Source: an uncultured Eubacteriales bacterium (GTDB lineage: Bacteria; Bacillota; Clostridia; Oscillospirales; Butyricicoccaceae). From it: a stretch of 5,230 nt of DNA. Position numbers and translations under genes: made by a program. Below are positions 1-5,230 of the stretch, in pieces; the stretch's first letter is position 1; each line of letters starts with the position of its first letter. The notes beneath the pieces were generated by a model. It was not told where the DNA came from, searched no databases, and saw nothing but the letters and a program-made list of their open reading frames with translations. The DNA lies in assembly GCA_900555855.1 (NCBI GenBank), contig USML01000106.1, positions 1 to 5,230 of the forward strand, read 5' to 3'.

Positions 1-2
1 GC

Positions 3-749
3 CGCGCATTTGCCCCGGCGGGCGAAGGCAAGCTTAAAATGCGCCTGTACAGCGGCAATATACTATACGTCAAATGGGACGACTGCCTTTACGATAAGGC
101 TTCGGACGAAATACGCGCGGCAATAGCCAAGCATTCCCCCGCGGGCGTGGTGCTGGACATGCGCGCGAACATAGGCGGCATGACCATGTACGGCGGAAAA
201 GTGGCGGAGCTGTTCATAGACGGCGAATTTCACGGCAGTCAAAAGCGCACACGCCTGACTAAAGGCATAGAACTTGCCTCCGCAAGCCAGCTTGTTGGCA
301 TATGTTCACCCCAAACAATAGAAAAATATATCGAACAGGGACTTTGCGGGCGCGAGGAGGCGGAACAAAGCCGCACGATATGGCAAAAGCAGAAATGCGA
401 GCATTATGTTGACACATACGGCGCGCCGAATCATAAGGCACTGTATCACGGGCCTTTGGCTGTATTGACCTCCCGCCGCACAATATCCGCCGCGGAGGAC
501 ATAGTCGCCATGTTCAAAAGCAACGACCGCGCCGTACTTATAGGCGAGCCCACCTGCGGCACCACCGGCACGCCGCTGCTGCTTAGGCTTAGCATTGGCG
601 GCATGGCAAGGATATGCTCCGTGCGCTATGCGCTGCTTGACGGGACGGAGTTCATAGGCCGCGGCATAGCGCCGCACGTTGCCGTATCCGTGCCATATGG
701 ACCGCATGACGCCGCGTTGGGCACTGCGCTTGAACATATTTCACGCTAA
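3..749 (+). CDS. S41-family peptidase, C-terminal part (5' end outside window)
   Basis: The reading frame is open from base 3, so this is the 3' part of a longer gene. The first ATG, at 39, has only a weak GAAGGC-like site before it and is probably internal. Residue numbers below count from that ATG. The fragment carries the S41 catalytic core: a VVLDMRANIGG strand-loop (37-47, matching the family's DLR.N.GG), a TSRRTISAAED segment (144-154) whose Ser150 is the expected nucleophile, IGEPTCGTTG (168-177), and a closing GRGIAPHV segment (208-214). CtpA-type members have a lysine about 25 residues after the serine (TFGKG). Here that place is Thr175, so the protein resembles the tricorn/IRBP-like S41 branch with a different catalytic set. 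Location and substrate cannot be told without the N-terminus. Isoleucine codons are 15 ATA, 2 ATT and 1 ATC, unlike the genes to the right. Family assignment is fairly sure; physiological role is unknown. Confidence 0.85.
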   Translation, partial: RAFAPAGEGKLKMRLYSGNILYVKWDDCLYDKASDEIRAAIAKHSPAGVVLDMRANIGGMTMYGGKVAELFIDGEFHGSQKRTRLTKGIELASASQLVGICSPQTIEKYIEQGLCGREEAEQSRTIWQKQKCEHYVDTYGAPNHKALYHGPLAVLTSRRTISAAEDIVAMFKSNDRAVLIGEPTCGTTGTPLLLRLSIGGMARICSVRYALLDGTEFIGRGIAPHVAVSVPYGPHDAALGTALEHISR

Positions 750-784
750 ATCAAAAGCCTCCGCATGATATAAATGCGGAGGCT
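747..784 (-). terminator. Intrinsic terminator of the ABC importer operon
   Basis: An 11-bp perfect stem (756-766 with 774-784, AGCCTCCGCAT/ATGCGGAGGCT) closes a 7-nt loop. Read on the minus strand it is followed by TTTTGATTT (755 down to 747). It begins 19 nt past the ATPase stop codon. Read on the + strand the stem has no T-run after it, so it ends the minus-strand operon rather than the peptidase gene. The T-run overlaps the peptidase stop codon. Confidence 0.85.
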
Positions 785-803
785 GTGCCGTAATATGGGA
801 GGC

Positions 804-1547
804 TTACAGCACCTTTGCAAGGAAATCCTTTGTTCTGGGGTTCTGAGGATGCTGGAATATTTCTTCCGGCGTGCCGCGCTCCATTATGTTGCCGCCGTCC
901 ATGAACAGCACGCGGTCGGATATTTCGCGCGCAAAGCCCATTTCGTGCGATACTATAACGGTGGTCATGCCGCCCTTTACAAGATCGCGTATAACACTGA
1001 GCACCTCGCCCACCATTTCCGGGTCCAGCGCAGAGGTCGGCTCGTCAAAGAGCATGACCTCCGGCTCCATGCACAGCGCGCGGACAATGGCCACCCGCTG
1101 CTTCTGTCCGCCGGAAAGCTGGGCCGGATAAGCCCCGGCCCGGTCTGCCAAGCCCACCCGCTCCAGAAGCGCCATGGCCTTGGCTTTGGCCTCCGCCTCG
1201 GAGATGTGCTTGACCTTCATGGGGGCCAGCGTCAGATTTTCCAGGATCGTCTTATGGGGAAAGAGATTGAAATGCTGGAAGACCATGCCCATTTTCTGCC
1301 GGTGCAGCGGCAGATCCACCTTTTTCCCGGTGATATCCTCGCCGTCAAAGATGATGCTGCCGGAGGTGGGCGTTTCCAGCAGGTTCAGCGAGCGGAGAAA
1401 GGTGCTCTTTCCGCCGCCGGAGGGGCCGATGACCACGGCCACATCGCCCTTTTCGATGTCTACCGTAACGCCGTCCAGCGCCTTGATGGCCCCTTTATGA
1501 TAATATTTCTTCAGGTCCTTTACCTGGATCAGCTCATGTCCGGTCAC
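804..1547 (-). CDS. Polar amino-acid ABC transporter, ATP-binding protein (GlnQ/HisP type)
   Basis: Cytoplasmic ATPase subunit that powers uptake of a polar amino acid through the adjacent permease. All motifs of the family are present in order: Walker [10 protein letters not shown] (41-49), Q-loop Gln91 in [10 protein letters not shown], signature LSGGQKQR (144-151), Walker B VMLFDE (164-169) with catalytic Glu169, D-loop SALD (172-175) and switch His201 in VSHEMGFA. The length of 247 residues is usual for the family. The start is GTG at 1547, chosen because AAGGAGG (1564 to 1558) lies 10 nt upstream. The gene overlaps the permease 3' end by 14 nt, so translation is probably coupled. Codon usage changes inside the gene: nine ATC and one ATT isoleucine codons up to residue 154, then five of five ATA from residue 186. 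The protein itself is intact. Substrate (Gln, His, Arg, cystine or other) cannot be assigned from this subunit. Confidence 0.97.
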   Translation of the reverse strand: MTGHELIQVKDLKKYYHKGAIKALDGVTVDIEKGDVAVVIGPSGGGKSTFLRSLNLLETPTSGSIIFDGEDITGKKVDLPLHRQKMGMVFQHFNLFPHKTILENLTLAPMKVKHISEAEAKAKAMALLERVGLADRAGAYPAQLSGGQKQRVAIVRALCMEPEVMLFDEPTSALDPEMVGEVLSVIRDLVKGGMTTVIVSHEMGFAREISDRVLFMDGGNIMERGTPEEIFQHPQNPRTKDFLAKVL

Positions 1548-2256
1548 CGCGGCTCATCCTCCTTTCCAGCTTTCCGAAGACCTTGCTCAAGACAAAGGTC
1601 AGAATGAAATAGACTACGCCCACGATCACCAGCGGCTCAATGGGCAGCATGGTGGTGCCCTTCACCAGCAGATACTGGGTCATCAGCTCGCCCACGAAGA
1701 AGGTGGAGGCCAGCGAAGTATCCTTGACGATCATGATAAACTCATTGCCCAGCGCCGGCAGGATGTTTTTCACCGCCTGAGGCAGAACAATATACCACAT
1801 GGTCTGCTTCTTATTGAAGCCCAGGCTCAGGGCGGCCTCCGTCTGACCGGGATCCACCGCCTGGATGCCGGAACGGATCACCTCAGAAACATAAGCCGCG
1901 CTGTTGCAGATCAGGGCGATGCAGATGCACAAAAGCTTCTGCTTGTTCAGCGCCGGGATCAGCATGGGCAGCCCGAAATAGAAGAAATACAGCTGCAGCA
2001 GCATTGGCGTGCCGCGGATAACCTCCACATAGATGGCCGAAAGCCACCGCAAAGGCAGGATCTTGGACATCTTCATCAGCGCCAGCGCCGCCGCAAGGAT
2101 CGCGCCGAAAAACACGGTGATGGCGGAGATCAGCAGGGTGTATTTCACACCCTCAATGAGAAATTTGTCCCAATATTTCAACAGGATCGCCCAAAGCTTC
2201 TGCCAGTCGATAAATTTGAAGCCGGTGGACGCCAGAAAAAGCGGCGTCATATTCAT
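1534..2256 (-). CDS. Polar amino-acid ABC transporter, permease subunit (HisM/GlnP type)
   Basis: Integral membrane subunit of the importer. It carries the family segment [14 protein letters not shown] (81-94) and the EAA loop that docks on the ATPase: E143-A-A, Gly149, then I.LP ending at Pro162 (residues numbered from the ATG at 2265). Hydrophobic membrane segments lie at about 41-64, 77-104, 112-128, 168-190 and 209-228. Its length of about 240 residues fits a single-domain permease, which normally works as a homodimer when only one permease gene is present. I prefer the start at 2256: TGGAG (2270 to 2266) is 9 nt from that ATG but directly touches the ATG at 2265. The alternative start adds three residues (MKP). 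The gene lies between the receptor and ATPase genes, with a 14-nt overlap into the ATPase. Isoleucine codons are ATC or ATT with no ATA. Confidence 0.95.
   Translation of the reverse strand: MNMTPLFLASTGFKFIDWQKLWAILLKYWDKFLIEGVKYTLLISAITVFFGAILAAALALMKMSKILPLRWLSAIYVEVIRGTPMLLQLYFFYFGLPMLIPALNKQKLLCICIALICNSAAYVSEVIRSGIQAVDPGQTEAALSLGFNKKQTMWYIVLPQAVKNILPALGNEFIMIVKDTSLASTFFVGELMTQYLLVKGTTMLPIEPLVIVGVVYFILTFVLSKVFGKLERRMSRGDRT
1558..1564 (-). promoter_or_regulatory. Ribosome binding site fixing the GTG start of the ATPase
   Basis: AAGGAGG on the minus strand lies 10 nt before the GTG at 1547, inside the last codons of the permease gene. A closer ATG at 1557 abuts the site and is in the permease frame, so it is not the ATPase start. 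Confidence 0.8.
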
Positions 2257-2277
2257 AGGTTTCATCTCCAGTCAGCA

Positions 2278-2307
2278 GGGCCGGACGCCTTTTGCGGTAT
2301 CCGGCCC
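2278..2307 (-). other. Intercistronic hairpin between receptor and permease genes
   Basis: An 8-bp GC-rich perfect stem (GGGCCGGA/TCCGGCCC) continues inward with a wobble, a mismatch and two more pairs. It lies in the 67 nt between the receptor stop and the permease ribosome site. On the minus strand it is followed by TGCTGACTGG with no T-run, so it is not a classic terminator. Hairpins after binding-protein genes are known to protect the upstream message or reduce downstream expression, and I infer that role here. Confidence 0.55.
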
Positions 2308-2332
2308 GGGTTTATTTTTTCGTTTGGGATGC

Positions 2333-3271
2333 TCAGTCGAGGGTGACCTCGGTGGCGGCTGCAGACTTGCCCAGCTCCACAGCGGCCTCGTACCATTCGC
2401 CGTAGTAGCCGGCCTCATAAGCCTTGGCCAGCGCGGCGTTGACGGCCTCCAGCAGCTCGGTCTCACCCTTCTGCATGATGATGACATTGGCCTCATATTC
2501 TGCCTTCACATCAAACTTCCATGCGCAGACCATCAGATCAGGGTTGTTCTGGCAGATCATTTCGCCGTTGCCGGTGGCCACGGCCAGTGCCTCGATGTTG
2601 CCGCTCTTCAGCTCCAAAACGCCGGTGTCGATGGTGCCGATGGTGATGGGATTGGCTCCGGCCAGCTGATCCTGCACCAGCTGCATCTGCAAAGAGGAGA
2701 CCTGCGCGCCCACATCCTTGCCGGCAAAATCCTCCGCCTTGGTATAGGTCTCGGCGTCGTCCTTGCGGATCAGCAGAACCTGCTCGGTCTCGTTTTCGCC
2801 GGCATAGTAATAATCAGACATCTCATAGTTCTCTGCGCGATCCTCTGTCCAGCTGAAGCCGGAGATAGCCATGGGCACGGAGCCGGTATAAACGGCGGTC
2901 TGGCAGGCATCAAAGTTCATGGCCTGGATCTCCAGGCTGACGCCCAGCTCCTGGGCAATGAAGTTGGCCAGAGACACATCAAAGCCCACATACTGCTCCT
3001 GGCCCTCCTTGGAGGAGTCTACAAACTCCATGGGGGTGAAGTCGGGAGAGAGGGCCACGGTCAGGACGCCGTCGGCCTTGATCTGCTCCAGCGCGTTGGC
3101 GGGCGTCTTAGGCGCTTCCGCCTGCTGGCCGCTCTGGTTTGCTTCGCCGTTGTTCTGGCTGTCCTCGCTGTTGTTCTTGGCTGCTCCGTTCTCCTGGTTG
3201 CCGCAGGCACAGAGCAGAGTCATCATCATGACCGCCATCAGAAGGGCGATGATCTTCGTTGTTTTTTTCAT
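2333..3271 (-). CDS. Amino-acid ABC transporter substrate-binding lipoprotein (SBP_bac_3 family)
   Basis: Extracytoplasmic receptor that captures the substrate and delivers it to the permease. The N-terminus is a lipoprotein signal: MKKTTK, a hydrophobic core at 7-20, then lipobox LCAC with Cys23 as the lipidated residue. A low-complexity N/Q/E/S-rich tether (24-55) leads to the family-3 binding fold (about 62-300): GVLTVALSPDFTPMEF (68-83), GFDVSLANFIAQELG (96-110) and SGFSWTEDRAENYEMSDYYY (137-156). In that last segment Arg145 matches the arginine that holds the ligand carboxylate in HisJ-like receptors. The place of the conserved ligand-binding aspartate (family GR.DA...D) reads GNIEALAVATG (224-234), so that aspartate is absent and the ligand may be atypical. 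GAGGAA (3284 to 3279) sits 7 nt before the ATG. It is the first gene of the operon, as is usual for receptors. Family is sure; substrate is unknown. Confidence 0.95.
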   Translation of the reverse strand: MKKTTKIIALLMAVMMMTLLCACGNQENGAAKNNSEDSQNNGEANQSGQQAEAPKTPANALEQIKADGVLTVALSPDFTPMEFVDSSKEGQEQYVGFDVSLANFIAQELGVSLEIQAMNFDACQTAVYTGSVPMAISGFSWTEDRAENYEMSDYYYAGENETEQVLLIRKDDAETYTKAEDFAGKDVGAQVSSLQMQLVQDQLAGANPITIGTIDTGVLELKSGNIEALAVATGNGEMICQNNPDLMVCAWKFDVKAEYEANVIIMQKGETELLEAVNAALAKAYEAGYYGEWYEAAVELGKSAAATEVTLD

Positions 3272-3278
3272 AAGAAGG

Positions 3279-3284
3279 TTCCTC
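3279..3284 (-). promoter_or_regulatory. Ribosome binding site of the binding-protein gene
   Basis: GAGGAA on the minus strand is 7 nt upstream of the ATG at 3271 and supports that start, which also gives a complete lipoprotein signal peptide. Confidence 0.75.
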
Positions 3285-3309
3285 GTTTCTTTCGTTTTGT
3301 GATGGGATA

Positions 3310-3338
3310 ATTATACGAACTTTTGGATTTATATGCAA
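3310..3338 (-). promoter_or_regulatory. Housekeeping-type promoter of the ABC importer operon
   Basis: On the minus strand, TTGCAT (3338 to 3333) and a perfect TATAAT (3315 to 3310) are separated by exactly 17 nt. Transcription would begin near 3303, giving a leader of about 30 nt before the receptor ATG. The -35 box is only half consensus (TTG match), so a regulator or basal expression is possible. The surrounding sequence is AT-rich compared with the rest of the window. Confidence 0.7.
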
Positions 3339-3640
3339 TACGCAGCCTTCACGAACCTTCCAAAAAATCATAGGATGCTTTTGTATGCTCTGCACAAAAG
3401 CTGGCGTTGCGCTTCCGGATCCCCGCCGTTTCCGCAGGATCTGCCCGCGTTTTTTGCCGCATAAGGCGTTTGGTCTTATGCATATTCTTCGGCTCCGCCA
3501 TCCGGGATTTTTCCACAAAGGAAGTGCCGGGAAGCTGGCGGCGACCAGCTCCCCGGCGGAAGAAAGTAGTGAAACAGTGACTTCTGAAGAAATTCGCGCG
3601 TCCTTGCGGCATTTTTCCGCCCGGACAGCAGCTTAGAATA
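3339..3640 (-). other. Intergenic region with several hairpins; possible structured leader or small RNA
   Basis: No recognisable gene fills this stretch. Four inverted repeats are visible. At 3600-3626, two 4-bp helices flank a GG/AA internal loop. At 3526-3557 there is a 13-bp stem with a 6-nt loop. At 3459-3481 there is a 7-bp stem (GCATAAG/CTTATGC). At 3377-3401 there is an 8-bp stem (GCTTTTGT/ACAAAAGC). In the two strongest, the imperfect position is G-U or tandem G-A when read on the minus strand but A-C or T-C mismatches on the + strand, which favours minus-strand RNA. Promoter-like sites lie at both ends. I could not match it to T-box, SAM, lysine, c-di-GMP, SRP or tmRNA signatures, so the identity stays open. 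Confidence 0.35.
3349..3483 (-). CDS. Possible small ORF, 44 codons, uncertain
   Basis: An ATG at 3483 starts a 44-residue hydrophilic, basic frame (MHKTKRLMRQ...) that ends at the TGA at 3349-3351, just upstream of the importer promoter. GGAG lies 9 nt before this ATG. A longer version could start at the ATG at 3501 (50 residues), but the ribosome site there is poor. No family is recognised, and third-position GC is clearly lower than in the neighbouring genes, which argues against a conserved gene. It overlaps two of the hairpins described for this region. I list it only as a candidate. Confidence 0.18.
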   Translation of the reverse strand: MHKTKRLMRQKTRADPAETAGIRKRNASFCAEHTKASYDFLEGS

Positions 3641-3669
3641 ATTATACGCAAAAAAAGAAATCCATGCAA
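3641..3669 (-). promoter_or_regulatory. Second promoter-like site, sharing boxes with the importer promoter
   Basis: On the minus strand TTGCAT (3669 to 3664), a 17-nt spacer and TATAAT (3646 to 3641) repeat the exact boxes and spacing of the site at 3310-3338. The match also extends through CGTATAATTAT around the -10 box and ATTGCAT at the -35 box. The -35 box lies within the 3' arm of the upstream terminator hairpin, and the T-run forms part of the spacer. If active it would start near 3633 and run through the structured region into the receptor gene. Confidence 0.5.
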
Positions 3670-3713
3670 TGCACCGTTTCCATAAAATCACAGTGCGCCG
3701 CATGGATTTTTTT
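3650..3713 (-). terminator. Strong intrinsic terminator after the DUF3810-type gene
   Basis: A 10-bp perfect outer stem (AAATCCATGC/GCATGGATTT, 3658-3667 with 3700-3709) continues inward through two wobbles and a mismatch into about six more pairs. On the minus strand the stem is followed by CTTTTTTTG. It lies about 35 nt past the stop codon of the membrane protein gene. The opposite side also has a run of seven T (3707-3713), so it could work in both directions, although nothing on the + strand needs it. Confidence 0.85.
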
Positions 3714-3743
3714 AGTATATCCGTTATGCCGCTGCCCCTGCGC

Positions 3744-4925
3744 TCAGGGCTGCCCGGCAAAATGATATGCCAGCAGCAGATCCACCACCCGGCCATAGCT
3801 GCGAACGCCCTCCGGCTGGCCGGTGGATTTGATATAGGCATTGTTGATGGCGCTGCCCGCCTGCTGCAGCGGCCCCGTAAAGCGCGCCAGACTGGCGTTC
3901 AGAACCCGGATATCCTGCTTTGCCGCGCTGCACAGCGCCTGGGACCGGGCCCGGGCGGCCTCCGGATCCTGACCGTACAGCGCATTGCTGGCATAGATAT
4001 AGGCGTTGAACCATGCGGAATACTGCAGGCGCAGATCCTGGCTGTCCTGCAGCGCCAGCCACGCCGCAAAATTGCACTCCGCCTCCGGGCCGATCCCCAG
4101 CGCATGGGCCCGCTCATGGGCGATATTGAAGGGGATATGGGTCTCCACCACATCCGAGCTGACGATGCTCTCTCCCGTCCAGGGGAAATAATAGCCCGCC
4201 AGATCCACCAGCGACATGATCCGTCCGCCCAGCAGGCTCCGCTTGACCAGCCCGGGCCGCGGCGCGTCGAAGACCGGCTCCGCCGCTGCCAGCGTCTCAT
4301 ACTCCGCGCTCACCAGCCGGGAAAGGGGCCGGAACGCGCCAAAATCACATTCGCCGTCTTCCTTCCGCGGCACCTGCTCTGCCAGACGGTTCACCTGCTC
4401 CACCGCATAATCGCAGTATCCCTCCAGCTGCGCCTGGGTATATTGCTCCACCGTCAATCCCATGCGCTGGGCCAGCGGCGGTGCGGAATGCTGCACCATA
4501 AACAGCGCCATGAATAAAAATACTGCCAGCGCCGCAAAAAAGATCACCCTGCAAAGCCCCCGGCCCAGCGCCGCCCACTGCTTTTTCCACAGGCCGCGGA
4601 TCAGCCGGTAAAGCACCAGCCCCAGCGCCAGCCCGATGAGCCACTCATTGATGGGGACGGGCAAAACGCCGGTGATCCGGGAAATGCAGGCGGCCGTGTG
4701 CTGGGCCAGCCCGCGGAGAAGCGCGCCCGCCGCCGGGCTCTGATGGGAGATCAGCCAGATCCCCGCCGTGACGGCGCAAAGGAGCGCCGCCCACAAAAGC
4801 CACAAAAACCAGCGCACCGGCGGCCGCGTCCCACGATACCGGCGATAGCCCCGGGTCACCCGGGCGTCCTGCTTGCGAAGCCGAGCCATTCCCCGCTTCA
4901 GCGCTGCGCTCCAGTCCTGCTTCAT
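3744..4925 (-). CDS. DUF3810-type membrane protein with HExxH motif (putative zinc metallopeptidase)
   Basis: A 393-residue protein. The basic N-terminus (1-38, rich in Arg and Lys) suggests a cytoplasmic start. Three hydrophobic helices follow at about 39-59, 92-109 and 125-145, with a positive loop (RGLWKKQW..GRGLCR) between the second and third. By the positive-inside rule the large C-terminal domain faces outward. That domain holds GYYFPWTGES (244-253) and IAHERAHALG (268-277), with zinc-ligand candidates His270 and His274, catalytic Glu271, and Glu281 or Glu283 as possible third ligand before Asn285. This arrangement matches what I know of DUF3810, a family without an established function; peptidase activity is inferred. 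The start at 4925 is set by AGGAGG (4938 to 4933), 7 nt upstream, and by the ATGA overlap with the preceding gene. The frame stays open upstream to 5045, but the added 40 residues are Gly/Ala-rich out-of-frame read of the neighbour. Confidence 0.85.
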   Translation of the reverse strand: MKQDWSAALKRGMARLRKQDARVTRGYRRYRGTRPPVRWFLWLLWAALLCAVTAGIWLISHQSPAAGALLRGLAQHTAACISRITGVLPVPINEWLIGLALGLVLYRLIRGLWKKQWAALGRGLCRVIFFAALAVFLFMALFMVQHSAPPLAQRMGLTVEQYTQAQLEGYCDYAVEQVNRLAEQVPRKEDGECDFGAFRPLSRLVSAEYETLAAAEPVFDAPRPGLVKRSLLGGRIMSLVDLAGYYFPWTGESIVSSDVVETHIPFNIAHERAHALGIGPEAECNFAAWLALQDSQDLRLQYSAWFNAYIYASNALYGQDPEAARARSQALCSAAKQDIRVLNASLARFTGPLQQAGSAINNAYIKSTGQPEGVRSYGRVVDLLLAYHFAGQP

Positions 4926-5230
4926 ATCCTTTCCTCCTCCAGCGCCATGGCCCGCTGCTGCTTGGAGCGGGAGCAGACCGCAAGGCCGAAGCGCCGCCGG
5001 TATTCCTCCGCCAGCGCAGAAAGGGCCTGCTCCGTGCCGCTGCAAAGCTCCAGCTCCGCCTCGGTAAAGGGAACACTGTGCTCGCCCCGGAAAAGCCAGC
5101 CCTCATCCCATGAAAGGAAAAAGGTCAGCTCCTCTGTCTGCCGCTTCTGGACCTGCCGGACAAAGGACGCGCCGCAAATGGGAGAAAACCGCTCCGCCCG
5201 CAGCGCCGTCCGGCAGGCAATTACATTCAT
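4922..5230 (-). CDS. Unknown protein, C-terminal part or complete small protein at window edge
   Basis: The frame reads in from the right edge and stops with TGA at 4922-4924. An ATG occupies the last three bases of the window (5230 to 5228), giving 102 residues, but no upstream sequence is visible, so the true start may lie outside. I recognise no family. The protein is soluble-looking and has no membrane helix. It has four cysteines (Cys6, Cys19, Cys63, Cys85) and a Trp-containing stretch (FFLSWDEGWLFRGEH, 37-51). An acidic segment (EAELELC, 57-63) is followed by a likely helical, basic C-terminus (AEEYRRRFG, then SRSKQQRAMALEEERI). Its stop overlaps the next gene's start in the four bases ATGA, and the downstream ribosome site lies within it. 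The two are therefore almost surely co-transcribed and translationally coupled, which suggests a shared task with the HExxH membrane protein. Confidence 0.65.
   Translation of the reverse strand: MNVIACRTALRAERFSPICGASFVRQVQKRQTEELTFFLSWDEGWLFRGEHSVPFTEAELELCSGTEQALSALAEEYRRRFGLAVCSRSKQQRAMALEEERI
4933..4938 (-). promoter_or_regulatory. Ribosome binding site of the DUF3810-type gene
   Basis: AGGAGG, within GGAGGAGGAAAGG, lies 7 nt before the ATG at 4925 and inside the last codons of the upstream gene. It decides the start against the longer upstream alternatives. Confidence 0.8.

Noticed and set aside
774..1607. A 277-codon + strand frame beginning inside the terminator
   Set aside because: It is antisense to the ATPase, which carries every ABC motif. 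The frame has no domain or ribosome site.
2278..2320. Plus-strand intrinsic terminator (stem followed by GGGTTTATTTTTT)
   Set aside because: No + strand gene ends here, and the T-run is separated from the stem by GGG. The A-rich stretch simply follows the receptor stop codon on the minus strand.
2033..3310. A 425-codon open frame on the + strand
   Set aside because: It runs antisense to the receptor and permease genes, whose motifs, signal peptide and ribosome sites are clear. Its protein is a Leu/Gly/His-rich shadow with no domain.
3339..3640. Known riboswitch, T-box, SRP, tmRNA or RNase P RNA in the gap
   Set aside because: I looked for T-box GGTGGTACC, SRP GGTCCGGAAGGAAGCAGCC-like, tmRNA and RNase P GAGGAAAGTCCGGGC signatures. 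Only a bare GTCCGGGC occurs, without its required context.
3349..3669. A 106-codon minus-strand frame starting at 3669
   Set aside because: Its start lies within the terminator hairpin and its first half is Arg/Cys/Phe-rich with no family resemblance. Only the last 44-50 codons deserve a low-confidence mention.
4926..5045. N-terminal extension of the DUF3810-type gene by 40 codons
   Set aside because: The extension is a Gly/Ala/Pro-rich out-of-frame read of the preceding gene, and the ATG at 4925 has an excellent ribosome site and an ATGA overlap.

Overview
The window looks like chromosomal DNA from a GC-rich member of the Clostridia (Oscillospiraceae-like). This placement is an inference. 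It rests on strong AGGAGG-type ribosome binding sites, a lipoprotein-type solute-binding protein with an N/Q/E/S-rich linker, U-tailed intrinsic terminators, and a DUF3810-type membrane protein. Five protein genes are well supported, plus a 102-codon reading frame at the right edge whose function I do not recognise.

Layout, left to right. (1) The 3' part of an S41-family peptidase gene on the + strand runs to 749, and its 5' end lies outside the window. (2) An intrinsic terminator at about 747-784 serves the convergent minus-strand operon. (3) A three-gene polar amino-acid ABC importer operon lies on the minus strand. In transcription order it is binding lipoprotein (3271 to 2333), permease (about 2256 to 1534) and ATPase (1547 to 804). 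A promoter sits at 3310-3338 and an intercistronic hairpin follows the binding-protein gene. (4) A gene-poor stretch from 3272 to 3743 holds that promoter, several hairpins that fold best as minus-strand RNA, a second promoter-like site nearly identical to the first, and a strong terminator. (5) A minus-strand pair consists of an unknown small protein (window edge to 4922) and a three-helix membrane protein with an HExxH motif (DUF3810 type, 4925 to 3744), overlapping by ATGA.

The genes of the ABC operon form one working unit: a lipid-anchored receptor, one membrane subunit that probably homodimerises, and one ATPase. The hairpin after the receptor gene and the extra promoter-like site upstream suggest that receptor output is set separately from the membrane and ATPase subunits.

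The most notable observation is an abrupt change of codon usage inside the ATPase gene. Right of about 1088 isoleucine is written ATC or ATT, and I found no ATA codon among those checked in the ATPase N-terminal part, the permease, the receptor and the DUF3810 gene. Left of about 992 it is almost always ATA: 5 of 5 in the ATPase C-terminal part and 15 of 18 in the peptidase. The switch falls on the conserved Walker B/D-loop coding segment. This points either to homologous recombination or to a chimeric assembly joining two related genomes. No defence system, CRISPR array, tRNA, rRNA or insertion sequence is visible.
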